DNA of 12,868 nt, taken from Alectoria sarmentosa. Lineage: Eukaryota; Ascomycota; Lecanoromycetes; Lecanorales; Parmeliaceae. The translations under genes were made by a program, and so were the position numbers. The DNA is taken from contig WOGZ01000599.1 in assembly GCA_009733775.1 (NCBI GenBank), positions 1-12,868 on the forward strand, in the 5' to 3' direction. Below are positions 1-7,034 of the stretch, piece after piece (the first letter of the stretch is position 1; the number at the start of each line of letters is the position of its first letter). Under the pieces are notes generated by a model. The model had not been told where the DNA came from and did not search any database. It saw nothing but the letters and a program-made list of their open reading frames with translations.

Positions 1-85
1 ATTTCCACTTATTTGCATCGAATTTTGGAAATCATTTATCGAGTTTTTGAATACCTCGATAACAAGCATTTCGAAGAATTGGATT

Positions 86-201
86 CTTTTTTTTTATTAG
101 TAACAAACAAAAAAGAGAAAGAAAAAAAGAAAAAGAAAAAAAGAAAAAGAAAAAGAAAAAGGTTTTTGAAAAAAAAAATAGAAAAAAAGAAAAAAACATA
201 C
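86..201 (-). other. intron in the hAT transposase with long polypyrimidine tract
   Basis: On the minus strand the segment starts GTATGT, runs through about 90 nt of T with scattered C, contains TTACTAAT (a good branch-point match) and ends in AAG. The flanking exons join in phase 0, after DSNL and before NPILRN. Read on the plus strand, the tract appears as a low-complexity Lys/Arg-rich reading frame, which is an artefact. Confidence 0.65.
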
Positions 202-491
202 GAGGTTTGAATCGTTATATTTGTTTGTGAGTTTCGTTCGAACCTGATATACGTATGGAAATACGTATTCGATTGTCGGATATTTTGATCCTTGAAGAAT
301 AATCGAAGGTTTTGTGAAAATCTGAAAGATTTCGAATGTTTGTCGTATATAAACGATTTCTTCGTTTGTGAAACGAAATCGTTTTTTATCGGTGATGTTT
401 TTTGATATTCCGATTGTCGTTTTAATTGTAGGTCAATTGTTGAGAAATTCTTTGAGTAAATCGTGAGTTGAATTTTAACGAACGTCTTTAT

Positions 492-540
492 CTAAAATTC
501 AATTAATAAAAAATGAGATAAAATAAATAAAAAAATTAAC
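492..540 (-). other. intron in the hAT transposase (49 nt)
   Basis: Minus-strand GTTAAT donor, ATTAATT branch-like sequence and TTTTAG acceptor. Splicing joins LKI to KDVR in phase through a shared Asp codon (G plus AT), next to the conserved RWNST site. Confidence 0.7.
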
Positions 541-666
541 CGATTTTTAACGGATGTGAATCTTTGATATGATGAACGTCGATTTGTTGTTTCAACGCAC
601 GTCGATTTTTTGGTTGATATTTGAATATCGTAGTGAGAAGTCGAATTTTTCGAAATGAATGTAATG

Positions 667-715
667 CTAAAAAAGAATTATTGTTAAAAATTTAAAAAAT
701 TTAAAGAAAAAAAAC
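667..715 (-). other. intron-like segment in the hAT transposase (49 nt)
   Basis: Minus-strand GTTTTT donor and TTTTTTAG acceptor around an AT-rich core containing TTAAC. The flanking frames (ending SRYK, resuming LHSFRKIRLL) are off by one nucleotide if joined at these exact sites. A small indel or a shifted splice site is therefore implied. Confidence 0.45.
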
Positions 716-959
716 TTATATCGTGATATTTGTTCATCTTTTGCGTCTAAATCGGCTGATTGACGATTGATATAATTCGAAATGATTTGATTGTCTTTGT
801 TTTTTGGAAGTAGTCAATTTAGTACATCACCCACAACGTTATTAAACGTGTGGGTTACGCATTCGATAGTGTAAATATCTTCGTGATATTGACGTTTGTA
901 GTCGATTCGAAAGGATTTTGCAAGAGATAAATTTGCAGTCGCTTTATTCGTTGTGAAAT

Positions 960-1089
960 TGTCAAGGAATAAGACCTGGATCATATATTCATGGTGTGTG
1001 TGTAAGATGTAATGAAGAATCTATGTGTCTGCAAGGCAGATATGTGCGATGCCAAGCCACGCTAGTAAAAGCCTTGGCGTACCGTGACA
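960..1089 (-). repeat. LTR copy 1 (3' LTR in element orientation)
   Basis: 130 bp, starts TGTCAAGG and ends CCGTGACA, so the 5-bp terminal inverted repeat is TGTCA/TGACA. It matches the copy at 1832-1961 base for base as far as I can read. Confidence 0.93.
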
Positions 1090-1180
1090 ACATGCCCACA
1101 AAAAACAAAAAAATGCCATGTCCTCATGGCTGATTCTCGGACAGGTACATAGAACATGCGCCGTCCATGTGTTCATACAC

Positions 1181-1681
1181 CTATCCTTGACCTGTAGCCT
1201 TCATATCCTCCGCGTGACGAATGTATCCGAGCGGAGATCCGAGCGGAGAGCCGAAAGTGAGAAAAAAGGCGAATAAGGAGGCGAGATATAGAGCGCTGCT
1301 TAGGCAAGAGGAAGGTTCTCTGCAAATTTGTATGACGGTCTGGTGTGAGATCGTAGAGAGCAGACCTGTCTTGACAGGGTCATTGATGTCAATAATGACG
1401 TTCTCCGTGACGTTCTCCGTGACGTTCTTCGTGAAATCCTCCGTGATGTTCTCCGCAGAATTCTCCGCAATGGCCTGCTGTAGTGGCTGATGCGCCTGTT
1501 TTTGCTCCGATTGCTGTGCGAGCTGTGCGAAGTCTGGCATCATGTTTGACTCTTTTTGCTGTGGTGGCAGTGGGCCAAAGCGTTGTTCGAATGCCTCATC
1601 AAGCACGTGTTGAATGAGGAGGGTAAGAGAGCTGACTTGTTGTTCTGAGAAGCCGGGAAATGAGATTTGATTGGAGGTCAT
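1181..1681 (-). CDS. gag-like N-terminal fragment of the LTR element
   Basis: Open frame of 166 codons from the first ATG at 1681 to a stop at 1181-1183. The frame stays open upstream to 1765 but only with a non-ATG start. The N-terminus (MTSNQISFPGF, then a helical stretch LLIQHVLDEAFEQRFG) resembles the start of fungal Copia gag proteins. The middle carries a four-residue periodic ENxT/A stretch encoded by 12-bp tandem repeats. A hydrophobic segment with LASLFAFFLTFG follows near the C-terminus. No zinc knuckle, protease, integrase or reverse transcriptase is present. It may be a captured remnant rather than a working protein; the gag link is by pattern only. Confidence 0.5.
   Translation of the reverse strand: MTSNQISFPGFSEQQVSSLTLLIQHVLDEAFEQRFGPLPPQQKESNMMPDFAQLAQQSEQKQAHQPLQQAIAENSAENITEDFTKNVTENVTENVIIDINDPVKTGLLSTISHQTVIQICREPSSCLSSALYLASLFAFFLTFGSPLGSPLGYIRHAEDMKATGQG
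1400..1471 (-). repeat. 12-bp tandem repeat inside the gag-like frame
   Basis: About six imperfect copies of a 12-bp unit whose core on the plus strand is GTTCTCCGTGAC. The period is a multiple of three, so copy-number change keeps the minus-strand frame and only lengthens the ENxT peptide repeat. Confidence 0.8.
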
Positions 1682-1816
1682 GATGTAGGTGTCAAATGGC
1701 CTATTGAAAGGATTGACGATGATGTCTGCGTAGCGGAAGCGCGGGGGCTGACTGTCGGTATACAATTGATACGGGTTGAACAGCGGTATAGACGACTCGG
1801 AAGAGGACCTGGGTTA

Positions 1817-1830
1817 GGTGTTGCTACCAA
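1817..1830 (-). other. candidate tRNA primer-binding site
   Basis: Minus-strand TTGGTAGCAACACC, one base inside the 5' LTR. TGGTAGC is complementary to a tRNA 3' end GCTACCA, as in initiator-Met tRNAs that prime many Copia/Ty1-type elements. Only seven bases match a known primer pattern. Pairing of the next bases cannot be judged without the host tRNA sequence. Confidence 0.5.
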
Positions 1831-1831
1831 T

Positions 1832-1961
1832 TGTCAAGGAATAAGACCTGGATCATATATTCATGGTGTGTGTGTAAGATGTAATGAAGAATCTATGTGT
1901 CTGCAAGGCAGATATGTGCGATGCCAAGCCACGCTAGTAAAAGCCTTGGCGTACCGTGACA
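1832..1961 (-). repeat. LTR copy 2 (5' LTR in element orientation)
   Basis: 130-bp partner of the repeat at 960-1089. On its outer side is the GAAAT target duplication (1962-1966). On its inner side is the candidate primer-binding site. Confidence 0.93.
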
Positions 1962-1965
1962 GAAA

Positions 1966-2047
1966 TTAAAAAAAAACATAAATAGAATTTAAAAAAAAGA
2001 ACGAAAAATCAAAAAAATGATAAAAAAAAAGAAAAAAAAAAACATAC
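1966..2047 (-). other. hAT transposase intron with mutated acceptor, beside the LTR insertion
   Basis: Minus-strand donor GTATGT at 2047-2042, then a T-rich tract ending in TTTTTAA where TTTTTAG would be expected. Joining at this point keeps phase (DKIQS to FTTNKATAN). The change from AG to AA is G to A on the coding strand, the same direction as the stop codons. The LTR element lies within the next four bases, right at the exon edge. Confidence 0.55.
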
Positions 2048-3616
2048 GATTGTATCTTGTCTTCGACTTCATAAGATCTCAGAACATGGTTTAAAATCTT
2101 TTGCAAATATTCGGCGTTGTGAGGTTCTTCGAGTGGTTTCATATCAATAAGTTTAGAAATTAATTTTCAGTCTTTATTGATATAATGAATCGTAATAGTC
2201 ATATATTCGATTTGATTGTCGGCTTTTCAACAGTCGAATGTGAGAGAGAATTTCGATTTGTATTTTGTGAAAACATCGTGTAATTTCGATTTGATGAGTT
2301 GAAAATTTCGAATAAAAAGAATCGATAATTCTTTTCGAAGAGTTTCGTAATAAATCGCAGGTGCATCATTATTGAAAATGTTCGTCATTTGCATTAAAAA
2401 ATATATAAAAAACATAAAAACTTATTTTCGATAATATCGAATTATGTTTTGAAAGAATTTCGAACGTAGAGCTTTGAAAGATATATTGTTTTTAAGAAAA
2501 AAATGTAATACTTTTTTCTTGAAACCTGAATCGGTAAATAATTCATTTAGAGCATTTTCAGAGGGTCGTTTTGTTAATCGATCGTGTTGAGTGAATTGAT
2601 TTAACGAGGATTGCGATTGACTCGATTTAGAAATTATTTTTTTAAAATCAAAAAACGATTGTATGAAGAAAGAAAAATATATGCGAAAATACCTTATAAT
2701 TGAGACCCTTTTGGAAGTTCTTTTTTGATTGAAATTGTAGAATGATTGTGTCGATAATGAACGAAATAGTTATTATACGATTTGAGATCGATTTTTTCGA
2801 TTTTTTTATATCGACATCGCGTGTATCGAATTTCTTTTTATAAATAATTAATAAATCATAAAATAATGAATAACATAATATAAATATCTGACGAGCATTT
2901 CCTTCTTTAAAAGAAAGAAGATTTTGTGTGAAAAATTTCTTTTTGAAAAGATATTCTTGTTTTTCGAGTAACGGTAATTGAAAATCGATTTTATACTTTG
3001 AAGAGGTCATTATATTGACGAAAATGATATGAATTATGATTTTAGAAGTTGATTATATATATAGTCAAAATCTGGGGCGAAAATAACGACTTTGAAAATT
3101 GGTTAAAAATATGTAAGAAACAAAAAGAAAATGGGCGAGAAAGATTCTCAAATAGTCGTTCCATTAATTCGAAGATCATTATATCATATAAGTTAAAAAT
3201 AGAACTTTTTCAATATCGATTATTTTATTCAATTTTGATAGAAAATATAATTTAAACGAAGATTTTCGCTATATTTCTCGAATTATTAACTTAACTTTTA
3301 CATTTCTTAATTAAAAATGTCGTTTTTTAGAAGAAAACCTCTAAATATATATGAAAACATATACTTTTTTATATTTTTGTTATAATATCATCTATTCTCT
3401 ATTAGAATTTTTAATTACTTTTTTCTAAAAATAGTACATTATAATCATATAAGCGATTTTTAGAGAAAATTTCTAAAAATAGTAACAAAAATTCAGAAAA
3501 TTCGAATAATTCAGAATAAGTACTCATATTCATATTCATGAATATGAATACGACTTAAATATTCTATTCAGAGTATGAATATCAGAAAAATATTCTGAAT
3601 TTCATGAATTTTACTA
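2048..3616. other. AT-rich 5' part of the hAT element
   Basis: Positions 3011-3490 hold no gene I can support and probably form the promoter or untranslated side of the transposase. A plus-strand frame at 3049-3255 and the minus-strand frame at 2648-3010 have composition-driven protein sequences. A good intron donor (minus GTATTT at 2692) suggests the first exon ends there. Its acceptor before ISKSSQSQSS (about 2625) is not clear. A short AT-rich intron-like spacer also separates two exon parts at about 2405-2435. Confidence 0.45.
3527..3550. repeat. perfect 24-bp palindrome near the hAT terminus
   Basis: The half-site TATTCATATTCA is followed directly by its exact reverse complement, centred between 3538 and 3539. 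It lies about 65 bp inside the proposed element end, among TTCAGAA-like motifs at about 3491, 3510, 3568 and 3594. Likely role, by analogy with other hAT elements, is transposase binding. Confidence 0.75.
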
Positions 3617-3953
3617 CAGAGACTGGCGGAAAAAATCCCGCGCTTATTAGCGCGTTAACAGGTCAGGCTAGCGCCAATGGCTGAGACGGGTAAAAATTCT
3701 CCTGATCAGTGATCAGAAAACTTCAAGATCTCTTCAGAAGGCGGCATCCGATTGAAATGGAGTTCGCAGGGGCGCTAGCTCCTCGCTCTTGACTTCTCTG
3801 ACTGAATGAACCTTTGAGACTGGTCAGGAAGTGTCTTTGGGGGCGCAAAGCTGCAGCTCAACGCAATGTCTTAGTGACTCAAGGTCAGAGTCAAGCCCAT
3901 ACCTTGAGCTTCATCAGCTTGTAGTACTCAGGATTGCAACCCGAAAGGATAGA

Positions 3954-3963
3954 GTTCAATTCC
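3954..3963 (+). promoter_or_regulatory. B-box-like sequence, possible tRNA-derived relic
   Basis: GTTCAATTCC fits the RNA polymerase III B-box consensus GTTCRANTCC. About 20 bases before it lies TCAGG-ATTGCAA-CCCGA, which can fold as an anticodon arm (TGC loop, one A-C mismatch). The T stem does not pair well and I find no acceptor stem, so this is not a working tRNA. A tRNA-derived repeat is possible. Confidence 0.2.
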
Positions 3964-5066
3964 CGATTTCCGGCGTTGGAGACTGAAGAATCGGAGTCAA
4001 CGCAGACTTGCTCAACCATTCATCGCATTGGACAGGGACAGCGTAGGTCATGATATGTTTCATATGAGAGATGGTAAGAATGGCTTTGTCTCTCGAAATG
4101 TACCTAGACTTGACCGAAGATAGCGGATCTCTGCAGAAGGCTCTTGGAGTGACCTGCACTCACAATCTGGATTATGCCAAGGATCTACGACCTCTCAAAA
4201 TTCATTGTTATGTTGTATCGGTAAGGAAAATCTACGAAATTAAGATACACAATGCTCACTCCGATCGAATATCTGGCAGGATCAACATGATTGGTAGCAC
4301 ATGAGCCCATCTTTTCTGAGACTCCGCTGGCCGAAGGATCTCTTGGCAGTCCCAAAGAGATGCTTTCAGGGCGCGCATTTGCATCTTTGCTTTTGCCACT
4401 AGTTTCCGGGTGGATCATATGCAAGATATCATCACATACCGCTAGTGATAGGGAGATCGGCCACTACGGACGTCATTGACGGGGTGTTGCTGTCGCAGAA
4501 ATCAGCGCCATGGAAGTCGTGAGACTTTCCCCTGAGAACAACGACTAGGCACGTTTCAATCGAGTTGGCAGCTTGCATAGTGACGAGAGAGAGAAGGAGA
4601 CGGAAATCAAAATCAAACAAAGCAAACAAAGCAAAAAAAGCGAAAAAGCGAAAAAGAGTCACGCCGATCCATGTAATCTTATCGAAGAATGGAGCAGCAC
4701 GAGTGAATAAGAAAACGTTCCTCATCCTCCTAATATGTACTGGTAAGCTCTGAGGCTTTGAGAGGCACGAGAAGAAGCGAGCCAATCATTGAAAATCATG
4801 ACCAGGACCCACACTCGTTGAGCTTGACGATCCCTAGGCCCGAATAAGCAACCCAACAAGTCCGATATTATGAGATACGCCATTTCCTTGCTCGATTACA
4901 AATTTTGACGCCTGATACGTGTGCCTGTTAAACGGCAGAAAAGATGCAGCATACCAGACAACACCTGACATTATTGGGCTCTTACAACGTATGATCTGTT
5001 CAGCTTCCCCCCGGTTTAATACATACATTCAATCTCATGCAAACCCTGAAACCACGTTGGAAGCTC

Positions 5067-5074
5067 TTATATCC
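5067..5074 (+). promoter_or_regulatory. candidate TATA element of the MFS gene
   Basis: TTATATCC about 50 bp before the ATG at 5125, followed by a pyrimidine-rich stretch with TC-rich start-site character. Suggestive only. Confidence 0.3.
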
Positions 5075-5387
5075 CTTCTCTGAGTACCTCATACTATTGA
5101 GCAGACTCTCATCTCCGATCCATCATGGGAAAGCCTGAGAATGCTCAGACGCAGTCTTCCTCGAGCGATATTCTCAGAGCAACAAATTTGCCACCCATCA
5201 AAGCTCCCAAACACAATCCTCTTCAACAGTGTAAACACGATCTGTTCAGTCAAAGTAATGATGCTGAGTCGGAAGACTCTGCCTGTGAAGGCTGGTCACC
5301 AAGGAAACAACGCGCTCTCAATAGGATAATCGACTGGAAACTATTGCCCATACTCTGTCTCATCTACCTCATGGCATTCCTGGACCG

Positions 5388-5452
5388 GTAGGGACTGGAT
5401 GATCAAGTCTAGTGGTGGAAACGATGCTGATTGATTCCTCTCCGCTATCCAG
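5388..5452 (+). other. MFS intron 1 (65 nt)
   Basis: GTAGGG donor and CTATCCAG acceptor. Splicing joins FLD-R to INIGNA through a split Arg codon (CG plus G), restoring the family signature LDRxNIGNA. Confidence 0.88.
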
Positions 5453-5610
5453 GATCAATATCGGTAATGCCGTCATTTACGGTCTCTCGAATGATCTGAA
5501 TCTTGTCGGAACCCAGTATAGTACTGCACTTACAGCCTTCTTCGTCCCCTACATCATCTTTGAGATACCATCAAATATTATCTTGCGTCGATTGAAGCCC
5601 CACGTCTGGT

Positions 5611-5666
5611 GTCAGTCTTGTCATAATCAAGACCGCGACCCCTTTCTGACCTCTTTGTTCAAATAG
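5611..5666 (+). other. MFS intron 2 (56 nt)
   Basis: GTCAGT donor and CAAATAG acceptor. Splicing joins RRLKPHVW to LPLCMFFFG through a split Leu codon (T plus TG), matching related transporters. Confidence 0.8.
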
Positions 5667-5787
5667 TGCCATTATGTATGTTCTTCTTTGGCCTTGTGAT
5701 GACTCTGCGGGGACTAGTGCGTGGGTACGGTGGCTTGATTACTACACGTTTCTTCCTTGGACTCACGGAATCCGGAGCCTTCCCTGG

Positions 5788-5852
5788 GTGTGAGTAATGA
5801 AAAGGCGACAGCGCTCGTTTCAATACGTCGGCTAACTCGTACCTCACTACAG
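5788..5852 (+). other. MFS intron 3 (65 nt) with two competing donors
   Basis: The acceptor is CTACAG at 5847-5852, with the branch-like GCTAACTC at 5831. The donor GTGTGA at 5788 keeps frame and gives AFPG-FLLDQMWYKR. The better donor GTGAGT, two bases on at 5790, gives FPGCF but shifts the frame before MWYKR. A one-base deletion just upstream of MWYKR, or use of the weaker donor, would explain this. Confidence 0.7.
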
Positions 5853-6207
5853 GTTTCTGCTTGATCAGATGTGGTACAAACGAACAGAGGCTCAGAAAGG
5901 ACTTACTCTCTTCCTCACATCCACACATTTCGCAGGCGCGTTTGGTGGTTTGCTCGCTACAGCCATTGGCAAAATGAACAATATAAGAGGCTACCATGCT
6001 TGGCGGTGGATCTTTATCCTCGAAGGTATCCTTACCTGCATTATCGCGCTCGGAGCGTACTTCGTCATGCCTGACTTCCCCGAACATTCTTCCTAGCTCA
6101 GTGCAGACGAACTTGCTTTCATCGAAGCAAGGCTTGCCTCCGAACAAGACGCAACACCAGACAACTCTCCAACCAGGCTCTCCTCCGTCCTTAATGTTCT
6201 AAGAGAC

Positions 6208-6341
6208 TGTTGAAATATTCAGATTGGATGGATAAATTATTCAAGATGTCTCTGGGACCAGTAGTATATACAGTAACGAAATTAGGTGTTTCGGAACACG
6301 AGGTGACTGGGATGACTTGGGGGCCAAATTTTGATAGAGAC
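6208..6341. mobile_element. 134-bp insertion in MFS exon 4 with 6-bp duplication
   Basis: The transporter frame reads LRD, breaks, and resumes as DPKVLLGG. AGAGAC occurs at both edges (6202-6207 and 6336-6341), so the foreign part is 6208-6335 (128 bp) plus one duplicated 6-mer. The insert starts TGTTGAAATATTC, like many Copia LTRs, and contains GTATATAC. Its end (TTTTGAT) is not the CA expected of a complete LTR. It is either a damaged solo LTR or another short element. It differs from the LTR at 960. Confidence 0.75.
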
Positions 6342-6396
6342 CCCAAAGTCCTCCTGGGTGGCCTCATATACTTCGCCCTAATAGTACCAGCTTACG

Positions 6397-6456
6397 GTAA
6401 TTGACACCCCTGTCTACACCCAATCCGTCATCCAACGCCGCTGATCGCCTTTCTAG
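6397..6456 (+). other. MFS intron 4 (60 nt)
   Basis: GTAATT donor, CGCTGATC branch-like sequence and TTTCTAG acceptor. Splicing joins VPAYG to FAYFAPTVIQ through a split Gly codon. Confidence 0.88.
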
Positions 6457-7034
6457 GCTTCGCATACTTTGCCCCCACCGTGATCCAAACCTATCACTAT
6501 ACTCCCCTTCAAACCCAACTGCACTCCGTGCCACCCTACGTCGTCGCCTTCTCCTTTGCACTCCTCACTGCCTCCCTCTCCGACGCCGTAGCCCACCGTT
6601 TCCTCTTCGCCTTCCTTCCCACCCTACTCGCCCTCGCCGGCACCGCCATCCTCTTCACAACACACCATGACACGCCCACAGATTACGCCGCCCTCTTTCC
6701 TGTCGCCAAGGGCACCTATAGCGCCATGCCCCTCGTCATCTGCTGGATAGCAATGAAAATACGGGGACACATGCAGAGAAGTGTCGGTATTGGGTGGGTG
6801 ATAGGCTTTGGAAACTGTGGAGGGATTGTGGCGACTTTCACCTTTTTGGCGCGCGATGCTCCCGCGTACAGAACGGGTTATGCACTGTTGTTGGGCTTCT
6901 TGACTTTGGCGGCTATGACTCAAGCGGGTCTCGCTGGTCTGGTATGGTTGGGGAAGAGGCAGAAATGGAGCAGTGTCGAAGTGAACGGGGATGGTGGCAG
7001 TGACGAAAAGGACAGCTGGAGAGCGATGTTATGA

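Larger units (their letters stand above)
960..1961 (-). mobile_element. non-autonomous LTR retrotransposon (TRIM-like, Copia-like PBS)
   Basis: Two 130-bp direct repeats (960-1089 and 1832-1961) are identical by eye. They begin TGTCA and end TGACA, and are flanked by GAAAT on both sides (955-959 and 1962-1966), a 5-bp target duplication. Total length is 1002 bp with a 742-bp interior, far too short for pol. On the minus strand the interior next to the LTR at 1832 begins A-TTGGTAGCAACACC. TGGTAGC could pair with the GCTACCA 3' end of an initiator-Met-type tRNA, the primer commonly used by Copia elements. This sets the orientation as minus. At the other end, GTGGGCATGT just before the 3' LTR is a possible short polypurine tract. 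Composition is balanced inside an AT-rich host, and the identical LTRs suggest recent insertion. It would need proteins from an autonomous relative to move. Confidence 0.9.
1..3010 (-). pseudogene. hAT transposase, multi-exon, degraded and interrupted
   Basis: Translating the minus strand piecewise recovers successive hAT blocks in the right order. They are NNISFKALRSKFF (near 2461-2493), FSLTFDC-stop (2227-2250, the family's LTFDGWTS site), KPLEEPHNAEYL (2106-2143), a DNAS-like TTNKATAN (about 935-958), IECVTHTFNN (about 825-860, the RC.AH..NL site), KDVR-stop-NSTHD (about 461-489, the RWNST site) and SKYPTIEYVFPY (about 251-285). Likely introns, minus strand: 1966-2047, 667-715, 492-540 and 86-201. 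The introns at 492-540 and 86-201 have GT-AG ends and fit the reading phase. In-frame stops lie at 2227-2229, 2167-2169, 814-816, 433-435 and 32-34 (all TGA) and 475-477 (TAA). The N-terminal frame at 2648-3010 is open but shows no BED zinc finger that I can recognise. The C-terminal dimerisation domain is off the window. Inactive as it stands. Confidence 0.85.
1..3616 (-). mobile_element. decayed hAT-family DNA transposon, left end outside the window
   Basis: This AT-rich block contains recognisable hAT transposase segments on the minus strand and ends abruptly at about 3616, where base composition becomes balanced. The last bases before the shift, read on the minus strand, are TAGTAAAATTC, a plausible terminal inverted repeat start, and the next 8 plus-strand bases (3617-3624, cagagact) would be the target duplication. 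The other terminus is outside the window, so neither the inverted repeat nor the duplication can be confirmed. Between 3490 and 3605 there are repeated TTCAGAA/TTCTGAA-type motifs and a palindrome, typical of subterminal transposase-binding regions. The element is interrupted by a younger LTR element at 960-1961. Confidence 0.75.
3617..5124. other. gene-free stretch upstream of the MFS gene
   Basis: Base composition is balanced, but I see no frame with a recognisable domain. Visible items are a CGCGCT-TATT-AGCGCG hairpin at 3639-3654, a tRNA-promoter-like B box at 3954-3963, and an AAAGC/AAAAAGCG low-complexity run at about 4605-4660. The frames present (for example 4071-4304 plus and 4432-4785 minus) overlap each other on opposite strands and carry no domain signature, so I do not call them. 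Confidence 0.6.
5125..7034 (+). pseudogene. MFS transporter, allantoate permease type (ACS family), broken
   Basis: Family role: import of small organic anions such as allantoate, nicotinate or related acids across the plasma membrane; the substrate here is unknown. Exons: 5125-5387, 5453-5610, 5667-5787, 5853-6396 (interrupted) and 6457-7034. Visible motifs are YLMAFLDR-INIGNA at TM1, FFVPYIIFEIPSN, TTRFFLGLTESGAFPG at TM4, MWYKRTEAQKG, GGLLATAIGKMNNIRGYHAW and WRWIFILEGILTC. The C-terminal half is VLLGGLIYFALIVPAYG, FAYFAPTVIQ and six-helix-type segments up to a stop at 7032-7034. Defects: TAG at 6094-6096 within SS-stop-LSADELAFIEARL, where the family has Trp, and a 134-bp insertion at 6208-6341. 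Without the insertion the exons total 1530 nt, exactly 510 codons, a normal family length. Decay therefore looks recent, with the rest of the frame preserved. Confidence 0.9.

Noticed and set aside
13..210. Lys-rich plus-strand frame of 65 codons
   Set aside because: It is the reverse of an intron polypyrimidine tract within the hAT transposase.
1667..1969. Plus-strand frame across the right half of the LTR element
   Set aside because: It runs through the primer site and the whole LTR and is antisense to the element.
1..2415. TGA read as Trp, suggesting an alternative (mitochondrial-type) code
   Set aside because: One invariant Trp site is TAA, another Trp site is still TGG, and the flanking genes use the standard code. 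Mutation explains the pattern better.
3049..3255. Plus-strand frame in the AT-rich block
   Set aside because: Composition-driven sequence with no domain, lying in the presumed 5' flank of the transposase.
3900..3985. tRNA gene
   Set aside because: The B box and an anticodon-like arm are visible, but the T stem and acceptor stem do not pair.
4432..4785. Minus-strand 117-codon frame
   Set aside because: Its Phe-rich centre is the reverse of an AAAGC low-complexity run, and no homology pattern is seen.
6026..6096. Intron ending in TTCCTAG that would remove the MFS stop codon
   Set aside because: It would delete the conserved segment ILTCIIALGAYFVMPDFPE. A Trp-to-stop change is simpler.
5659..6147. 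Minus-strand 162-codon frame
   Set aside because: It is antisense to MFS exons whose family motifs are clear.
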